Origin: a virus
Direction: 5' to 3' (one strand)
Virus record (IMG/VR): IMGVR_UViG_3300036791_000391
Coordinates: 1-55,959 of that record
Length of the DNA: 55,959 nt
The translations under genes were made by a program, and so were the position numbers. Shown here piece by piece: positions 15,403-23,192 of this stretch; the first letter of the stretch is position 1, and each line of letters opens with the position of its first letter. Below the pieces are notes generated by a model that saw nothing but the letters and a program-made list of their open reading frames with translations, was not told the DNA's origin and searched no databases.

Positions 15403-16500
15403 CTAGCTCTGCGGCGTGTCCCGCTGCCGGATGATCTCGCGCATCAGCCAGGGTCGGCCCTGGGCGACGCGGTAGATGTCGATGAGCCCCGCGTTCCGGC
15501 TCCGGTCCCGGGACCAGCCCTCGGAGTCCGCGATGGCTCCGTGATAGACCTGAGCGTTCTGGTTGTGCTCGAAGGCGTACGCGTGTCCCGTGAGCCGACG
15601 AGCCCGGGACAGTGTGGAGACGATCATGGTGAACGCGGTGTCCTCCCAGCCCCACCCGATGAACTCCGGCGGCTGGCCCCCGAGCCGCCAGTACTCCTCC
15701 TGGGTGGTGATCAGGCAACCACCGACCCCGAGCACGCCCGCCCCGTCCCAGGCGGTCATGTACGGGGCGTTCACCAGCGCGGCCATCGGAGTGTTCAGGT
15801 AGTCCGTGCTCAGGATGCGGTACTGGTTGAACGGCCACCAGACACCCCCGGGATCGGCCACCGACCGGAGCACGTTCAGCGGGTCGATCAGGGTGTCCGC
15901 GTCGGCGATGATGACAACGCTGGTTGTCGCTTTTCGGACGGCGTTGTTCCGGGCCTGGCTGAGCGAGAAGATCGGGGTTTCGGAGTCGGCGGTGACCATC
16001 GGCCAGCCGAACATGGCCCAGAACCGCTGCACCCGATCGAACGCGGCCTGTCTCGACGGCGTGGGCCGCCACGGAATGCACACCGTGGCGGCCAGGCGAG
16101 GTCTCAGCTCCGGCATCAGCAGCGCGGGCTGGGCCAGGTTCAGGGACCGCTTCGGGGTGGACCAGCCGCGCTTGCGCGCCTCCTCGTCGGTGGCGAACAG
16201 GATGAGGTTCTGCCGGATGGGCCAGTCGATGCGCTGGTCCCACCAGATCCGGTCCCGGATCAGGTCGTACGGCTGGTACCCGAAGGTGGCGAAGATGCGT
16301 GCCCACCAGCTCGGCCGGTGATCGCCCACCGTCGCGAACGCGACGACACCCCCGGGTCGGCATAGCGTCTCCACCCGAGCGCGCGCGGTCCGCCCGGTGA
16401 AGCGTTCCCCAGGTTTCAGGCAGTCGAGCGTGAACACCGGGCCGACCAGCTCATCCAGGATCGGCACCACGGCAGCCACCGAGCCCTCAGAGACCGACAC
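15403..16500 (-). CDS. Family 2-like glycosyltransferase with a truncated methyltransferase head
   Basis: About 365 residues from GTG near 16500 (start uncertain; the frame is open to 16572). Residues ~20-110 look like the back half of a class I methyltransferase: LCRPGGVVAFATVG, SWWARIFATFGYQPYDLIRD, W.IRQNLILFA. Its SAM-binding motif I is missing. From ~130 a GT2 domain follows: CIPWRP, ARNNAVRKA, VVIIADADTLID (DxD), GGCLITTQEEYWRLGG, IGWGWEDTAF. A recombination joint inside the gene is likely. Confidence 0.75.
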   Translation of the reverse strand: MSVSEGSVAAVVPILDELVGPVFTLDCLKPGERFTGRTARARVETLCRPGGVVAFATVGDHRPSWWARIFATFGYQPYDLIRDRIWWDQRIDWPIRQNLILFATDEEARKRGWSTPKRSLNLAQPALLMPELRPRLAATVCIPWRPTPSRQAAFDRVQRFWAMFGWPMVTADSETPIFSLSQARNNAVRKATTSVVIIADADTLIDPLNVLRSVADPGGVWWPFNQYRILSTDYLNTPMAALVNAPYMTAWDGAGVLGVGGCLITTQEEYWRLGGQPPEFIGWGWEDTAFTMIVSTLSRARRLTGHAYAFEHNQNAQVYHGAIADSEGWSRDRSRNAGLIDIYRVAQGRPWLMREIIRQRDTPQS

Positions 16501-17122
16501 CACCACAGTGCAGATACTTCCAGGGCCCGGCTCCGGGCTCGGCCCGCCACACCGACCGGATCGTGGGCACATCCACTAGTCGCCATCCGGCCTCCACCAG
16601 CCGGAAGCACACATGCACATCCGCACCCCAGTGCTGGTAGTCGCCGTGGCTGTAGGGTCGGGTGGCGAGGGCGTCGGTCCGGGCCGCGAACACCCCGCCC
16701 TGAATATGACGGTTGAACAGGTCGGCGGGGAAGCCGTACGACTCCGGCGGGCCGCTGTCCTGCAGGCAGCCGGTCATCGCCACCTGATCGTCGGTGAACG
16801 GGGCCAGTAAGTCCCCGATCCAGGTCGGGTCGAATGCTTCCCCGTGGTTAGCGCACACGTACACCAGGTAGCGATGCCGGGCCAGGCTCACGGCGAAATT
16901 GATACCCGGCCCGTACATCAGGTTGCCCGGCGTCCACACGTACCGGTACGGCAGGCCGTTACCGGCGACTGCGGTGGCGAGCCGCTCCAGCCGGTCGGGG
17001 CTGTTGTCGATGACGATCAGTTCCGCGCCGTCGATCAGCCGAAGCGCGGGCATCAGGTCCCGGTGCAGCCGGGTCAGCGCGGCGTCCTCATTGCCGAAGG
17101 GCACCATCACGGCGGTCAGCAC
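16487..17122 (-). CDS. Family 2-like glycosyltransferase
   Basis: The product has 211 residues (GTG start, or ATG at 17107). MVPFGNEDAALTRL, ELIVIDNSPD, TPGNLMYGPGINFAVSLA and YLVYVCANHGEAFDPTW fit a GT-A nucleotide-sugar fold in which the usual DxD is replaced by N-H-G. GGVFAARTDAL and GADVHVCFRLVEAGW follow. It overlaps both neighbours. With 15403 and 17116 it forms a sugar-transfer and methylation cluster; substrates could be phage proteins or host glycans. Confidence 0.75.
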   Translation of the reverse strand: MLTAVMVPFGNEDAALTRLHRDLMPALRLIDGAELIVIDNSPDRLERLATAVAGNGLPYRYVWTPGNLMYGPGINFAVSLARHRYLVYVCANHGEAFDPTWIGDLLAPFTDDQVAMTGCLQDSGPPESYGFPADLFNRHIQGGVFAARTDALATRPYSHGDYQHWGADVHVCFRLVEAGWRLVDVPTIRSVWRAEPGAGPWKYLHCGGVGL

Positions 17123-17649
17123 TTGACCGCCAGCCCGTAAATGTCGCCCGGGGTGTCGGTGTCGATCAGCACCACCCCGAAGTCGCGCAGCCAGCGCCGC
17201 AGGTCGTCCCGGCTGACATTGCGGTAGAACTCCAGCATCCCGTCGCTGTCGACGGCGCGCAGCGGACCGCCGTCGACAGCGCTATGTGGCGCCCGGCCCT
17301 CCCCGGCGGCGGTCAGCAGGAACACCCCACCGACTTTCAGCAGCCGGTGCGCGTTGGCGCAGATCGCCTCGGCGACGGGGGTGTGCTCCAGGGTTTCGCA
17401 GCACACCACGGTATCGACGTCCGTGAAGACGTAGAACGGCCAAATGGCCGCGTCGGCGACGACATCGACGTTGGGACCGGGCGCGATGTCCACCCCGACA
17501 TAGCTATCCACGTCGCCGAACAGCGGGCGCACCGGACCGGAATACGGCCAGTCACCGGCCACGGTTCGGCTACCCAGCTCGATCACCGAGTGCCGTGGAT
17601 CGAGCTGGGCCACGGTGGATTCGATGAACTTGAACGCGCCCTCATGCAT
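17116..17649 (-). CDS. Class I methyltransferase (Methyltransf_11-like)
   Basis: The product has 177 residues. Motif I is VIELGSRTVAG, motif II YVGVDIAPGPNVDVVAD, then TVVCCETLEHTPVAEAICAN and LLKVGGVFLLTAAGEG. Small-molecule or sugar methylation fits its glycosyltransferase neighbours. It overlaps the next gene by 7 nt. Confidence 0.85.
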   Translation of the reverse strand: MHEGAFKFIESTVAQLDPRHSVIELGSRTVAGDWPYSGPVRPLFGDVDSYVGVDIAPGPNVDVVADAAIWPFYVFTDVDTVVCCETLEHTPVAEAICANAHRLLKVGGVFLLTAAGEGRAPHSAVDGGPLRAVDSDGMLEFYRNVSRDDLRRWLRDFGVVLIDTDTPGDIYGLAVKC

Positions 17650-18211
17650 CCGACGCCTCCCGCCATGCCCGTTCCAGTGCCTTGCACTGGCTCTCGATGA
17701 TCGGCCTGTCGGTCTGGATCACCACCGACTCGCCTCCCCGCCTGGCGGCGACCACCCGGCCCATCTGGCGGCCGGTGACATCGACGGCGGTCCCGGTGTC
17801 GGTATCCACCAGCACCGCCTGCCCGTTGATGTTGGCGATGCCCCGGTAGTTGTCGTGCAGCACTGCGATCACCTCCCCGGCCCAGGTCTGGACGCGGATC
17901 TCGTCCCTTTTGAGCTGATCAAGGCGCGTCCTCATGGCCAGCGCCCGGACCTCGTTCGGGCCGAATAATTGAGCCGATCCTGGCGTGATAGAGACATTTC
18001 CGACCGTTTCCTTCAGGAATAGCGGTGGAATCGGTGGATCTCCGGCCGGTGTAGGGCCTCCTCGATAGACGCCATCAAACGGCTCCATTCGGTGCACACA
18101 CGGCTGGGGGACGAACCTGTACATGAGCCAGCCGGTCACCATCCAGCCGGTCAGGCCACCGCTGATCAGCAGCATGGCGATGACGAGCCAGCCCGGGTCG
18201 ATCACCAGCAC
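17642..18211 (-). CDS. Membrane-anchored protein, unknown
   Basis: The product has 189 residues (GTG start overlapping the preceding gene). The first ~32 are hydrophobic (LVIAMLLISGGLTGWMVTGW), the remainder soluble and strand-rich (VQTWAGEVIAVLHDNYRGIA, GRQMGRVVAARRGGE). No family recognised. Confidence 0.7.
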   Translation of the reverse strand: MLVIDPGWLVIAMLLISGGLTGWMVTGWLMYRFVPQPCVHRMEPFDGVYRGGPTPAGDPPIPPLFLKETVGNVSITPGSAQLFGPNEVRALAMRTRLDQLKRDEIRVQTWAGEVIAVLHDNYRGIANINGQAVLVDTDTGTAVDVTGRQMGRVVAARRGGESVVIQTDRPIIESQCKALERAWREASDA

Positions 18212-18360
18212 AGGATCTCGCCGCCCTCCGGTTCATGACTGACCGGCACCCACCCGCCGAGGTCGTATCGGTAGGTTCGACCCGGTTGGTTCACCCAGCA
18301 GTAATCAAGCACCTCGGCGTCCTTTGGCAAGTCCTCGACCGTCTCCACGTACCCGATCAC
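18202..18360 (-). CDS. Small protein, 52 aa
   Basis: The GTG start overlaps the previous stop (GTGA) and the end overlaps the next GTG. The peptide runs MIGYVETVEDLPKDAEVL, then YCWVNQPGRTYRYDLGGW and a final GGEILCW. Codon use is the normal high-GC3 pattern of the operon. Confidence 0.6.
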   Translation of the reverse strand: MIGYVETVEDLPKDAEVLDYCWVNQPGRTYRYDLGGWVPVSHEPEGGEILCW

Positions 18361-18605
18361 TCGAAGTTCCCGGTGTGCTCACGGGCCTGTGCTTCCAGCT
18401 CGCCCTGGCGCTGCCACGTCTTGAGCGTGGTCGCGATCACGTCCAGCTCGGTCTCGTTCAGGTCGTTCGTGCTCATCACGCTCGGGTCGTGCAAGATCCA
18501 CCGAAACAGATTCAGCCGCTGCTGACGGTCGGTGATCCGGGCCTCCCGCAGCAGCGCGAAGACGTGCCGAGTTCGTCTCTGCCAGGCCAGGGTCTGATCA
18601 GCCAT
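18357..18605 (-). CDS. Small charged helical protein, 82 aa
   Basis: It is mostly alpha-helical by composition: WQRRTRHVFALLREARITDR, then DLNETELDVIATTLKTWQRQ. No family recognised. It lies 18 nt downstream of the WhiB gene. Confidence 0.7.
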   Translation of the reverse strand: MADQTLAWQRRTRHVFALLREARITDRQQRLNLFRWILHDPSVMSTNDLNETELDVIATTLKTWQRQGELEAQAREHTGNFE

Positions 18606-18623
18606 CTCGGTGATCCATGGGGC

Positions 18624-18989
18624 TCATGCCATGACCCGATTCCGTGGTCGTCGCTGACGGTTCAGCCGGGCCCGGATCACGCGGCGCTCCTTCTCGCTGG
18701 TGCCGCCCCAGATCCCGTACCGCTCATCCAGGTTGTGGTCCAGGCAGTCGGCGGTCATCGGGCACCGGCGGCAGATCCGGCGGGCCAGCTCGGCACCCGG
18801 GTTGTCGCCTTTGCTGGGGAAGAACGTCTCGGGATCGGACTCGGCGCACAGCGGCCGGAACTTCATCCAGCTGACGGGCAGCGGATCGCCGACCTCCTCG
18901 CCCTTCACGCCGCCCTCGATCAGCCCCGGCCCGGGCCGTATCAGCCGGTGAATGCTCCACGGCGGGTCGTCGTAGTCGTAGTAGCTCAC
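18624..18989 (-). CDS. WhiB-family iron-sulfur transcription regulator
   Basis: The product has 121 residues from a GTG overlapping the previous stop. The four cluster cysteines are in LCAESDPETFF, ICRRCPMTADCLDHN, followed by the G[I/V]WGG turn (YGIWGGTSEKER) and a basic C-terminus RARLNRQRRPRNR. WhiB proteins bind 4Fe-4S and the host sigma factor. Phage copies can rewire host genes and cause superinfection exclusion. It is confined to actinobacteria and their phages. Confidence 0.93.
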   Translation of the reverse strand: MSYYDYDDPPWSIHRLIRPGPGLIEGGVKGEEVGDPLPVSWMKFRPLCAESDPETFFPSKGDNPGAELARRICRRCPMTADCLDHNLDERYGIWGGTSEKERRVIRARLNRQRRPRNRVMA

Positions 18990-19198
18990 AGCCGACCCTT
19001 CCAGTGCATCCGCATCGAGATCAGGGTGAGCTTCGGCCCCTCGACCGGGCCATCCGGCCCGCCATCCATGCCGCACTTGCAGGTCCGGTTGTGGTACTGG
19101 CGCAGGAAGCCGAGCGCGACGGGCTCGGGCATCGAGAGCACCAGCCGGGCGAACTCGGTAGCGGGGATGTCGGTCCGGGCGAAATTCGGCTCGCTCAC
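18986..19198 (-). CDS. Small protein, 70 aa
   Basis: FARTDIPATEFARLVLSMPE is followed by FLRQYHNRTCKCGMDGGPDG (CxC). It is coupled to WhiB by GTGA and to the previous gene by overlap. Function unknown. Confidence 0.65.
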   Translation of the reverse strand: MSEPNFARTDIPATEFARLVLSMPEPVALGFLRQYHNRTCKCGMDGGPDGPVEGPKLTLISMRMHWKGRL

Positions 19199-19530
19199 GG
19201 CACCGGCTCCTTCGTCTCCCGCCAGCGCTTGTGGAACTCCTCGTAGTCGTCCAGCGTGGGCGGGTGGCCGTAGACCAGCATCTGGCGGCGGTGCTCACTC
19301 CCCGCGTACTCAGCGGAGAACGGCAGCTCGATGGTCAGGTCGCAGCCGCCCGGGTAGTGCTCGGTGTCCTCGTGGGTGATGTGCAATCTCATCCCCCACG
19401 GGCCACGGCGCAGGGTGCTCTCATACTTGCCATTGCTGAAGTACTCCGCGATCTGCTCCATCGTGTCGAACCAGACCGGGACCGCCTGGCAGAACGGTGG
19501 ACGCTCTTCATACGGCGTGAACAGGGACAT
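19195..19530 (-). CDS. Hypothetical protein, 111 aa
   Basis: A soluble protein with FDTMEQIAEYFSNGKYESTL and RLHITHEDTEHYPGGCDLTI; the C-terminus is PTLDDYEEFHKRWRETKEPV. Its start overlaps the previous gene by 23 nt. Confidence 0.7.
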   Translation of the reverse strand: MSLFTPYEERPPFCQAVPVWFDTMEQIAEYFSNGKYESTLRRGPWGMRLHITHEDTEHYPGGCDLTIELPFSAEYAGSEHRRQMLVYGHPPTLDDYEEFHKRWRETKEPVP

Positions 19531-19972
19531 CGGTCTCCTCTCGTTGTTTCAGCATCCGGCGGCGGCGCTCGGGCCTCTCGAACAGCCCGTCCATGTTTTT
19601 GGGCTCCCGCTTGGCACGGGGCGGTGAAGCCGGGGGCCCATCGAACGGGTCATCGCCACCGCCGCCGTCGGGGCCTCGGAACTCGATGCAGTGGAACCGG
19701 TCGCCCAGCGGGTAGGGGCCTTCACCGTCCCAGGTGTCGATCCACTCGGTCGGGGTTCGTCCGTTCAGCGCGCACAGGATCAGCGGGCAGCCGCCGGGGA
19801 AGTCCTTGGGCGGGGTCTTGCGTTTGCCCTCCTCGTAGCGCTGCCATGCCGTCTCGGCGGGATTTTGGCACGGCGCCCAGCACCAGTTCTCCATCCAGCC
19901 GTACCCTTCGGTCCCGTTACTAAAAGGACGCTCGTCTCGGGCGGTGGTGTAGATCTCGTCATAGCTGCGCAT
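19508..19972 (-). CDS. Hypothetical protein, 154 aa
   Basis: An aromatic, cysteine-containing N-terminal half (GYGWMENWCWAPCQNPAETA, PGGCPLILCALNGRTPTEW) is followed by a Pro/Gly/Arg-rich, probably unfolded C-terminus. No family recognised. Confidence 0.7.
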   Translation of the reverse strand: MRSYDEIYTTARDERPFSNGTEGYGWMENWCWAPCQNPAETAWQRYEEGKRKTPPKDFPGGCPLILCALNGRTPTEWIDTWDGEGPYPLGDRFHCIEFRGPDGGGGDDPFDGPPASPPRAKREPKNMDGLFERPERRRRMLKQREETDVPVHAV

Positions 19973-20147
19973 AGCGGCTCCCCTGTAGCAGGCCGATCAG
20001 GTTTCCGCCCCAGTCGAGGACTTCCCAGCGCGAATGATGATGCTCGTGCTCGGTGAGTGCCGCCGGGGAGTCGGTGAGCTGCCAGTTGACCAGCGCGTCA
20101 ATTCGCTCGATTACCTTCTGCTCGGTTGGTCCGAATCCGTCGGCGCG
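19959..20147 (-). CDS. Out-of-frame continuation of the 20098-20370 gene
   Basis: From ~20147 to the stop at 19959 this frame has the coding-type third-base pattern and a helical sequence (GPTEQKVIERIDALVNWQL, then WEVLDWGGNLIGLLQGSRY). It has no usable start codon. It probably belongs to the preceding gene through a one-base frame change. A CTG at 20093 would be the only internal start. Confidence 0.5.
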   Translation of the reverse strand, partial: RADGFGPTEQKVIERIDALVNWQLTDSPAALTEHEHHHSRWEVLDWGGNLIGLLQGSRYAQL

Positions 20148-20370
20148 CCGAGCCGACCATCTCGTGGCAGCTCGGGCAGCGGTAGTCGACGATGACCGTG
20201 ATCGAGCTATCCGCAGACCGGGCACGCCACATCAGCCCCAGCGTGTTGAACGGATGCACACAGACCTCCGTGAGCAGTTCGATCTCGTCGGAGGGGAGAG
20301 TCACCACGTCCCGCCGGGCCTGCCGGTCGGCCATCATCGCGATGAACTCACCGAAGGTCATCCGCTTCAC
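20098..20370 (-). CDS. Hypothetical protein with apparent frame change near its end
   Basis: The frame starts MKRMTFGEFIAMMADRQARR and continues through LLTEVCVHPFNTLGLMWRA to VDYRCPSCHEMVGSAR (CxxC). After that its codons lose GC3 bias and the product ends RIRTNRAEGNRAN, while the overlapping frame (19959-20147) takes over the bias. A real gene of ~135 residues with an indel or ribosomal frameshift is the simplest reading. Confidence 0.6.
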   Translation of the reverse strand: MKRMTFGEFIAMMADRQARRDVVTLPSDEIELLTEVCVHPFNTLGLMWRARSADSSITVIVDYRCPSCHEMVGSARRRIRTNRAEGNRAN

Positions 20371-20381
20371 TCGGGCTCCTC

Positions 20382-20780
20382 TCAGTCGGGCCAGGCCGCT
20401 TCCCAGGTGTTCTTCTCGAAGTCGAACTCACGGATCCGGTACAGGATCGGGTCTCGTCCCACCGGCTCGACCCGCAGCATCGAGTCGGTGAAGCAGAACG
20501 GCGGCTCGCGGTACCTCAGCGCCGGATGGCACAAATGCTCGCCATGGTTCCCGACCAACGGGAACCACTCCCCGCTGCCGTCCTTCCGTGCGCCCGGTCC
20601 CCGGTCCCCGAGCAGCTTCATCCCGACCACCACGGTCGGCATGATGGTGTTCTTCCTGGTCATCTCGCACAGCACTTCGTCCGCGATGTCGATGAGCGGG
20701 TCGGCCCGGTCGACGGTGATGAAGCCGTTCGGCCAGCCGTCCGGTCCGGGGCAATGCCAGGTCGTGATCAGTTCACCCAC
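20382..20780 (-). CDS. Hypothetical protein with C-terminal WPD tail
   Basis: The product has 132 residues (GTG start). Strand-rich: NGFITVDRADPLIDIADEVL, TIMPTVVVGMKLLGD, then MLRVEPVGRDPILYRIREF. It ends NTWEAAWPD-stop. Three other proteins in the window (35527, 38709, 39068) also end in W-P-D after a similar LYRI/VWxL strand. Confidence 0.75.
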   Translation of the reverse strand: MGELITTWHCPGPDGWPNGFITVDRADPLIDIADEVLCEMTRKNTIMPTVVVGMKLLGDRGPGARKDGSGEWFPLVGNHGEHLCHPALRYREPPFCFTDSMLRVEPVGRDPILYRIREFDFEKNTWEAAWPD

Positions 20781-21187
20781 CGAAGCCCATCCCGGTATCG
20801 TTGGTGACCGGTTCCAGATGGGGTGCGTCGAAGAGCTTGCAGTCGTTCTCGGGCTTGGTGTTCACCGCCGCGCCTTCCTGTATTCCTGTAGTCCTCGCAC
20901 GGCCACGGCCTCTCGCACTCCGCGCATATCCTGATCGGCTTGTGCAACCGCAGGACGACCATGCGTTCCGACAGCCGGGCCTGGAACGCGAGGTAGGCGT
21001 CCAGGTCCGGGCGGTAGTAGAACTTGCGACCACTGCGGCGCTCGATTCGCACGGGCGTGTACTTCCTCCGGGCGTCCGGCAGCCGACGCGGGTTCGCCGG
21101 TGGACGATCCGTCCACATAGGCAGGCTCTCCGGCCGCCTCACCCCGACGTAGACCATCGCCTCACGTGTCGGCAGCCACTCCTCCAT
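20768..21187 (-). CDS. Putative DNA-binding protein (helix-turn-helix 17/excisionase-like)
   Basis: It starts MEEWLPTREAMVYVGVRRP, with KYTPVRIERRSGRKFYYRPDLDAYL following. This is the order of HTH_17/MerR-like proteins: a helix pair, then a wing ending in a YxxxDLxxYL helix. ICAECERPWPCEDY adds a possible zinc site. In the last ~90 nt the third-base bias moves to another frame, where a 30-aa peptide from the GTG at 20865 (VNTKPENDCKLFDAPHLEPV) fits better. The true C-terminus is uncertain. Confidence 0.6.
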   Translation of the reverse strand: MEEWLPTREAMVYVGVRRPESLPMWTDRPPANPRRLPDARRKYTPVRIERRSGRKFYYRPDLDAYLAFQARLSERMVVLRLHKPIRICAECERPWPCEDYRNTGRRGGEHQARERLQALRRTPSGTGHQRYRDGLRWVN

Positions 21188-21393
21188 CACTTCCCGTACA
21201 CGTCCTCGCCGCTCACGTACCGCTCGATCTTCTCGACCCGGCCCTCCAGCTCCTCGACCGTTTTGGCCAGCTCGGTCCCACCGAACCGGGCGCGCGCGAC
21301 CTTCACCCGTTCCATGACCTCCAACCAGCGCCAGGTGAGCAGTCCGAACACCACCAGCGCCACAAGCCCGCACAGGATGATGACGGCGGGCAT
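21187..21393 (-). CDS. Single-span membrane protein with coiled coil, 68 aa
   Basis: MPAVIILCGLVALVVFGLLT is an N-terminal membrane helix; GTELAKTVEELEGRVEKIER is a heptad coiled coil. This is the architecture of small tail- or holin-associated proteins, but context gives no role. Confidence 0.7.
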   Translation of the reverse strand: MPAVIILCGLVALVVFGLLTWRWLEVMERVKVARARFGGTELAKTVEELEGRVEKIERYVSGEDVYGK

Positions 21394-21821
21394 CAGTAGA
21401 ACTCGATCGGTTCATTGGCGGCGTGGGCCGCCCGGAACCCGTCCACCAGCTTGCGGGCCTTGTCGGCGTAGACGCCGATGTGCCCGCCGCCGTCGAGCGG
21501 CAGCAGTGGGATCAGCTCCTCGACCCGGTCGGCGATCAGCTTCGCGTGATAGGGGTGCAGCACCCCGTCACCGTCGGAATGCACCAGCAGCAGCAGCAGC
21601 GGATCGAAGGTGCCGTCGCGCAGCGTGGGCAGCTTCTCACCCCACTCGCCCTCGATGTTGGCGCTGCTGACCGCGTTCCAGTCCACATCGACCGATTTGA
21701 CTCCCGGCATATCGGGGTCATCGACCAGCGGCAGCCCGGCTACCTCGGCCAGGGTGGTGCGGAACCGGGTGAACGCCGAGTAGGCGCCGTGCCATGCGTC
21801 ATGGCTCATATCCAGGCCCAT
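21393..21821 (-). CDS. Conserved phage protein, GLDMSHDAWHGAYS type
   Basis: The product has 142 residues. GLDMSHDAWHGAYSAFTRFR at the N-terminus, then FDPLLLLLVHSDGDGVLHPY and ADRVEELIPLL. I recognise the N-terminal motif from small proteins of many actinophages, function unknown. It starts 3 nt after the SPFH gene stop. Confidence 0.8.
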   Translation of the reverse strand: MGLDMSHDAWHGAYSAFTRFRTTLAEVAGLPLVDDPDMPGVKSVDVDWNAVSSANIEGEWGEKLPTLRDGTFDPLLLLLVHSDGDGVLHPYHAKLIADRVEELIPLLPLDGGGHIGVYADKARKLVDGFRAAHAANEPIEFY

Positions 21822-21824
21822 GAT

Positions 21825-22790
21825 TCACCTCGGGATCTGGATGAGCGGGGTGCCGCCGATCTGCCCCCAGCACCCGGCCGGGTCGCGACCTGCCTTCACC
21901 GAGTCGTTGACGCAGTTCGACACCGCGATCCGCAGGTCCGGTGGTGGCTGCATGGCACGCTGTTCAGCGGCAAGGCGGTACTGCTCGGCCGTCTTAACAT
22001 CCTGGGCGGCGTTCAGCGTCTCCTGCACCTTCTGGTTGTAGGCGTCAATACGCTGCTGGGTCGGCTGGTCGTAGAAGATCCGGGGAATCCGCACGTCCAG
22101 GATCTCGATCTCGGTGCCCACCGCATCTTGGAGATCCTTCTTCACCTGGCCCGCCAGCGTCGGCAGGTCGGCGCCCTGCGTCGGGGCCATCGCCTGCGGC
22201 GGCGCGCCGGGCGTGTTGGCCTGGGCCGCGAGCATGATCTGCGGGTTGAACGTGGCGAAGGTCTTGGCCAGCGCCACCTGGGCCTGCCGGTCCACCAGCT
22301 GCTGCTTGATGGTCTCGAACACGTTCTGACCGCCGTAGTCCTGGAACAGCTTCGGGGCGGCGCCCTCGCGCAGCCGCCAGTTCAGGTTCTCCGCGACATA
22401 GGCGTTGGAGTTGTTCGCCAGCCGCACGCTGATCGCCGCCGCGTTGTTATCACTGCCCTGGCCCTTGGCGGCGTCGTCGTAGGAGTTCGACTCAAACGCC
22501 TGCAGCTGGATGGTCTCGGGCAGCTCGGAGAGCTTGCGCCACGGGTTGTGCCACGCGATGCCGGGGCCGTGGATGCCCACCGGCCTGCCGAACTCCGTGA
22601 TGATCCCGACGTTGCGGGTGTCCACCCGGTCGTAGCAGGAGATGATCACGAACACCAGGCTGACGAAAGCCAGTACTCCGGTGACGATCACGCCGATGCC
22701 TCTCGCGTCGGCCGACGCGAACACCGTGACCGCCGCCGCGATGAGCGCGAAGACGAAGAACACGAGGGACGCGATGAACCATCCGGGCAT
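21825..22790 (-). CDS. SPFH/band-7 (prohibitin-like) membrane protein
   Basis: The product has 321 residues. Two N-terminal membrane helices (IASLVFFVFALIAAAVTVF; VIVTGVLAFVSLVFVIISC) precede the SPFH domain: RNVGIITEFGRPVGIHGPG, LNWRLREGAAPKLFQDYGG, IEILDVRIPRIFYD and an alanine-rich NAAQDVKTAEQYRLAAEQRA helix. SPFH proteins form ring- or cage-like scaffolds on membranes and can control proteases. In an actinophage it may remodel the host membrane or guard against other phages; that is inference. Confidence 0.88.
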   Translation of the reverse strand: MPGWFIASLVFFVFALIAAAVTVFASADARGIGVIVTGVLAFVSLVFVIISCYDRVDTRNVGIITEFGRPVGIHGPGIAWHNPWRKLSELPETIQLQAFESNSYDDAAKGQGSDNNAAAISVRLANNSNAYVAENLNWRLREGAAPKLFQDYGGQNVFETIKQQLVDRQAQVALAKTFATFNPQIMLAAQANTPGAPPQAMAPTQGADLPTLAGQVKKDLQDAVGTEIEILDVRIPRIFYDQPTQQRIDAYNQKVQETLNAAQDVKTAEQYRLAAEQRAMQPPPDLRIAVSNCVNDSVKAGRDPAGCWGQIGGTPLIQIPR

Positions 22791-22812
22791 AACCGATTCC
22801 TTTCGTTGGTGA

Positions 22813-23004
22813 TTACTCCCCGACCCGTTGCCGGGGAGTCGCCGCGCGCAGCAGCGCGAACGGATACGGCAGGGTGAGGTCGTAGCGCACCCGCCAGCGC
22901 ATCGGCCCGCACCACTCGACCCAGCCGTTGCTGGTCATCGCCAGCACGGAGCCCCGCCGCCAGCGCGGGTCAGCTGGCCCCTCGGGCTTGTGATGGCCGG
23001 TCAC
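22813..23004 (-). CDS. Small basic protein, 63 aa
   Basis: The GTG start overlaps the previous stop. TSNGWVEWCGPMRWRVRYDL is followed by PYPFALLRAATPRQRVGE. Strand-rich; unknown. Confidence 0.6.
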   Translation of the reverse strand: MTGHHKPEGPADPRWRRGSVLAMTSNGWVEWCGPMRWRVRYDLTLPYPFALLRAATPRQRVGE

Positions 23005-23192
23005 GGCACCAGCCCCTTGCGCCGAGCCCAGCTCACGATCTTCTGGTAGCAGTCGTCGCAGACCACGTCCACGTCGTCGGGGTCCTTCCCGAACGTCTTT
23101 CGGTACTCGTCCTCGATGTGCTCCTGGCTCCACCCGGGCTCGCGCTCGAACGTCCCGCCGCAGGCCGCGCAGGTGAACTCGTTCTCGCTCAC
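23001..23192 (-). CDS. Zinc-ribbon protein, 63 aa
   Basis: FTCAACGGTFERE and VVCDDCYQKIVSWARR give a two-CxxC ribbon with a helix EHIEDEYRKTFGKD between. GTG start and GTGA overlap on both sides. Confidence 0.75.
   Translation of the reverse strand: MSENEFTCAACGGTFEREPGWSQEHIEDEYRKTFGKDPDDVDVVCDDCYQKIVSWARRKGLVP

Noticed and set aside
16416-16610. Separate 64-aa gene between the two glycosyltransferases
   Set aside because: It is the third frame through the overlap; neighbours explain both ends.
21423-22877. 484-aa rightward open frame opposite the SPFH gene
   Set aside because: Antisense shadow of the SPFH and 21393 genes; rich in Arg/His/Gly/Val, no start context.
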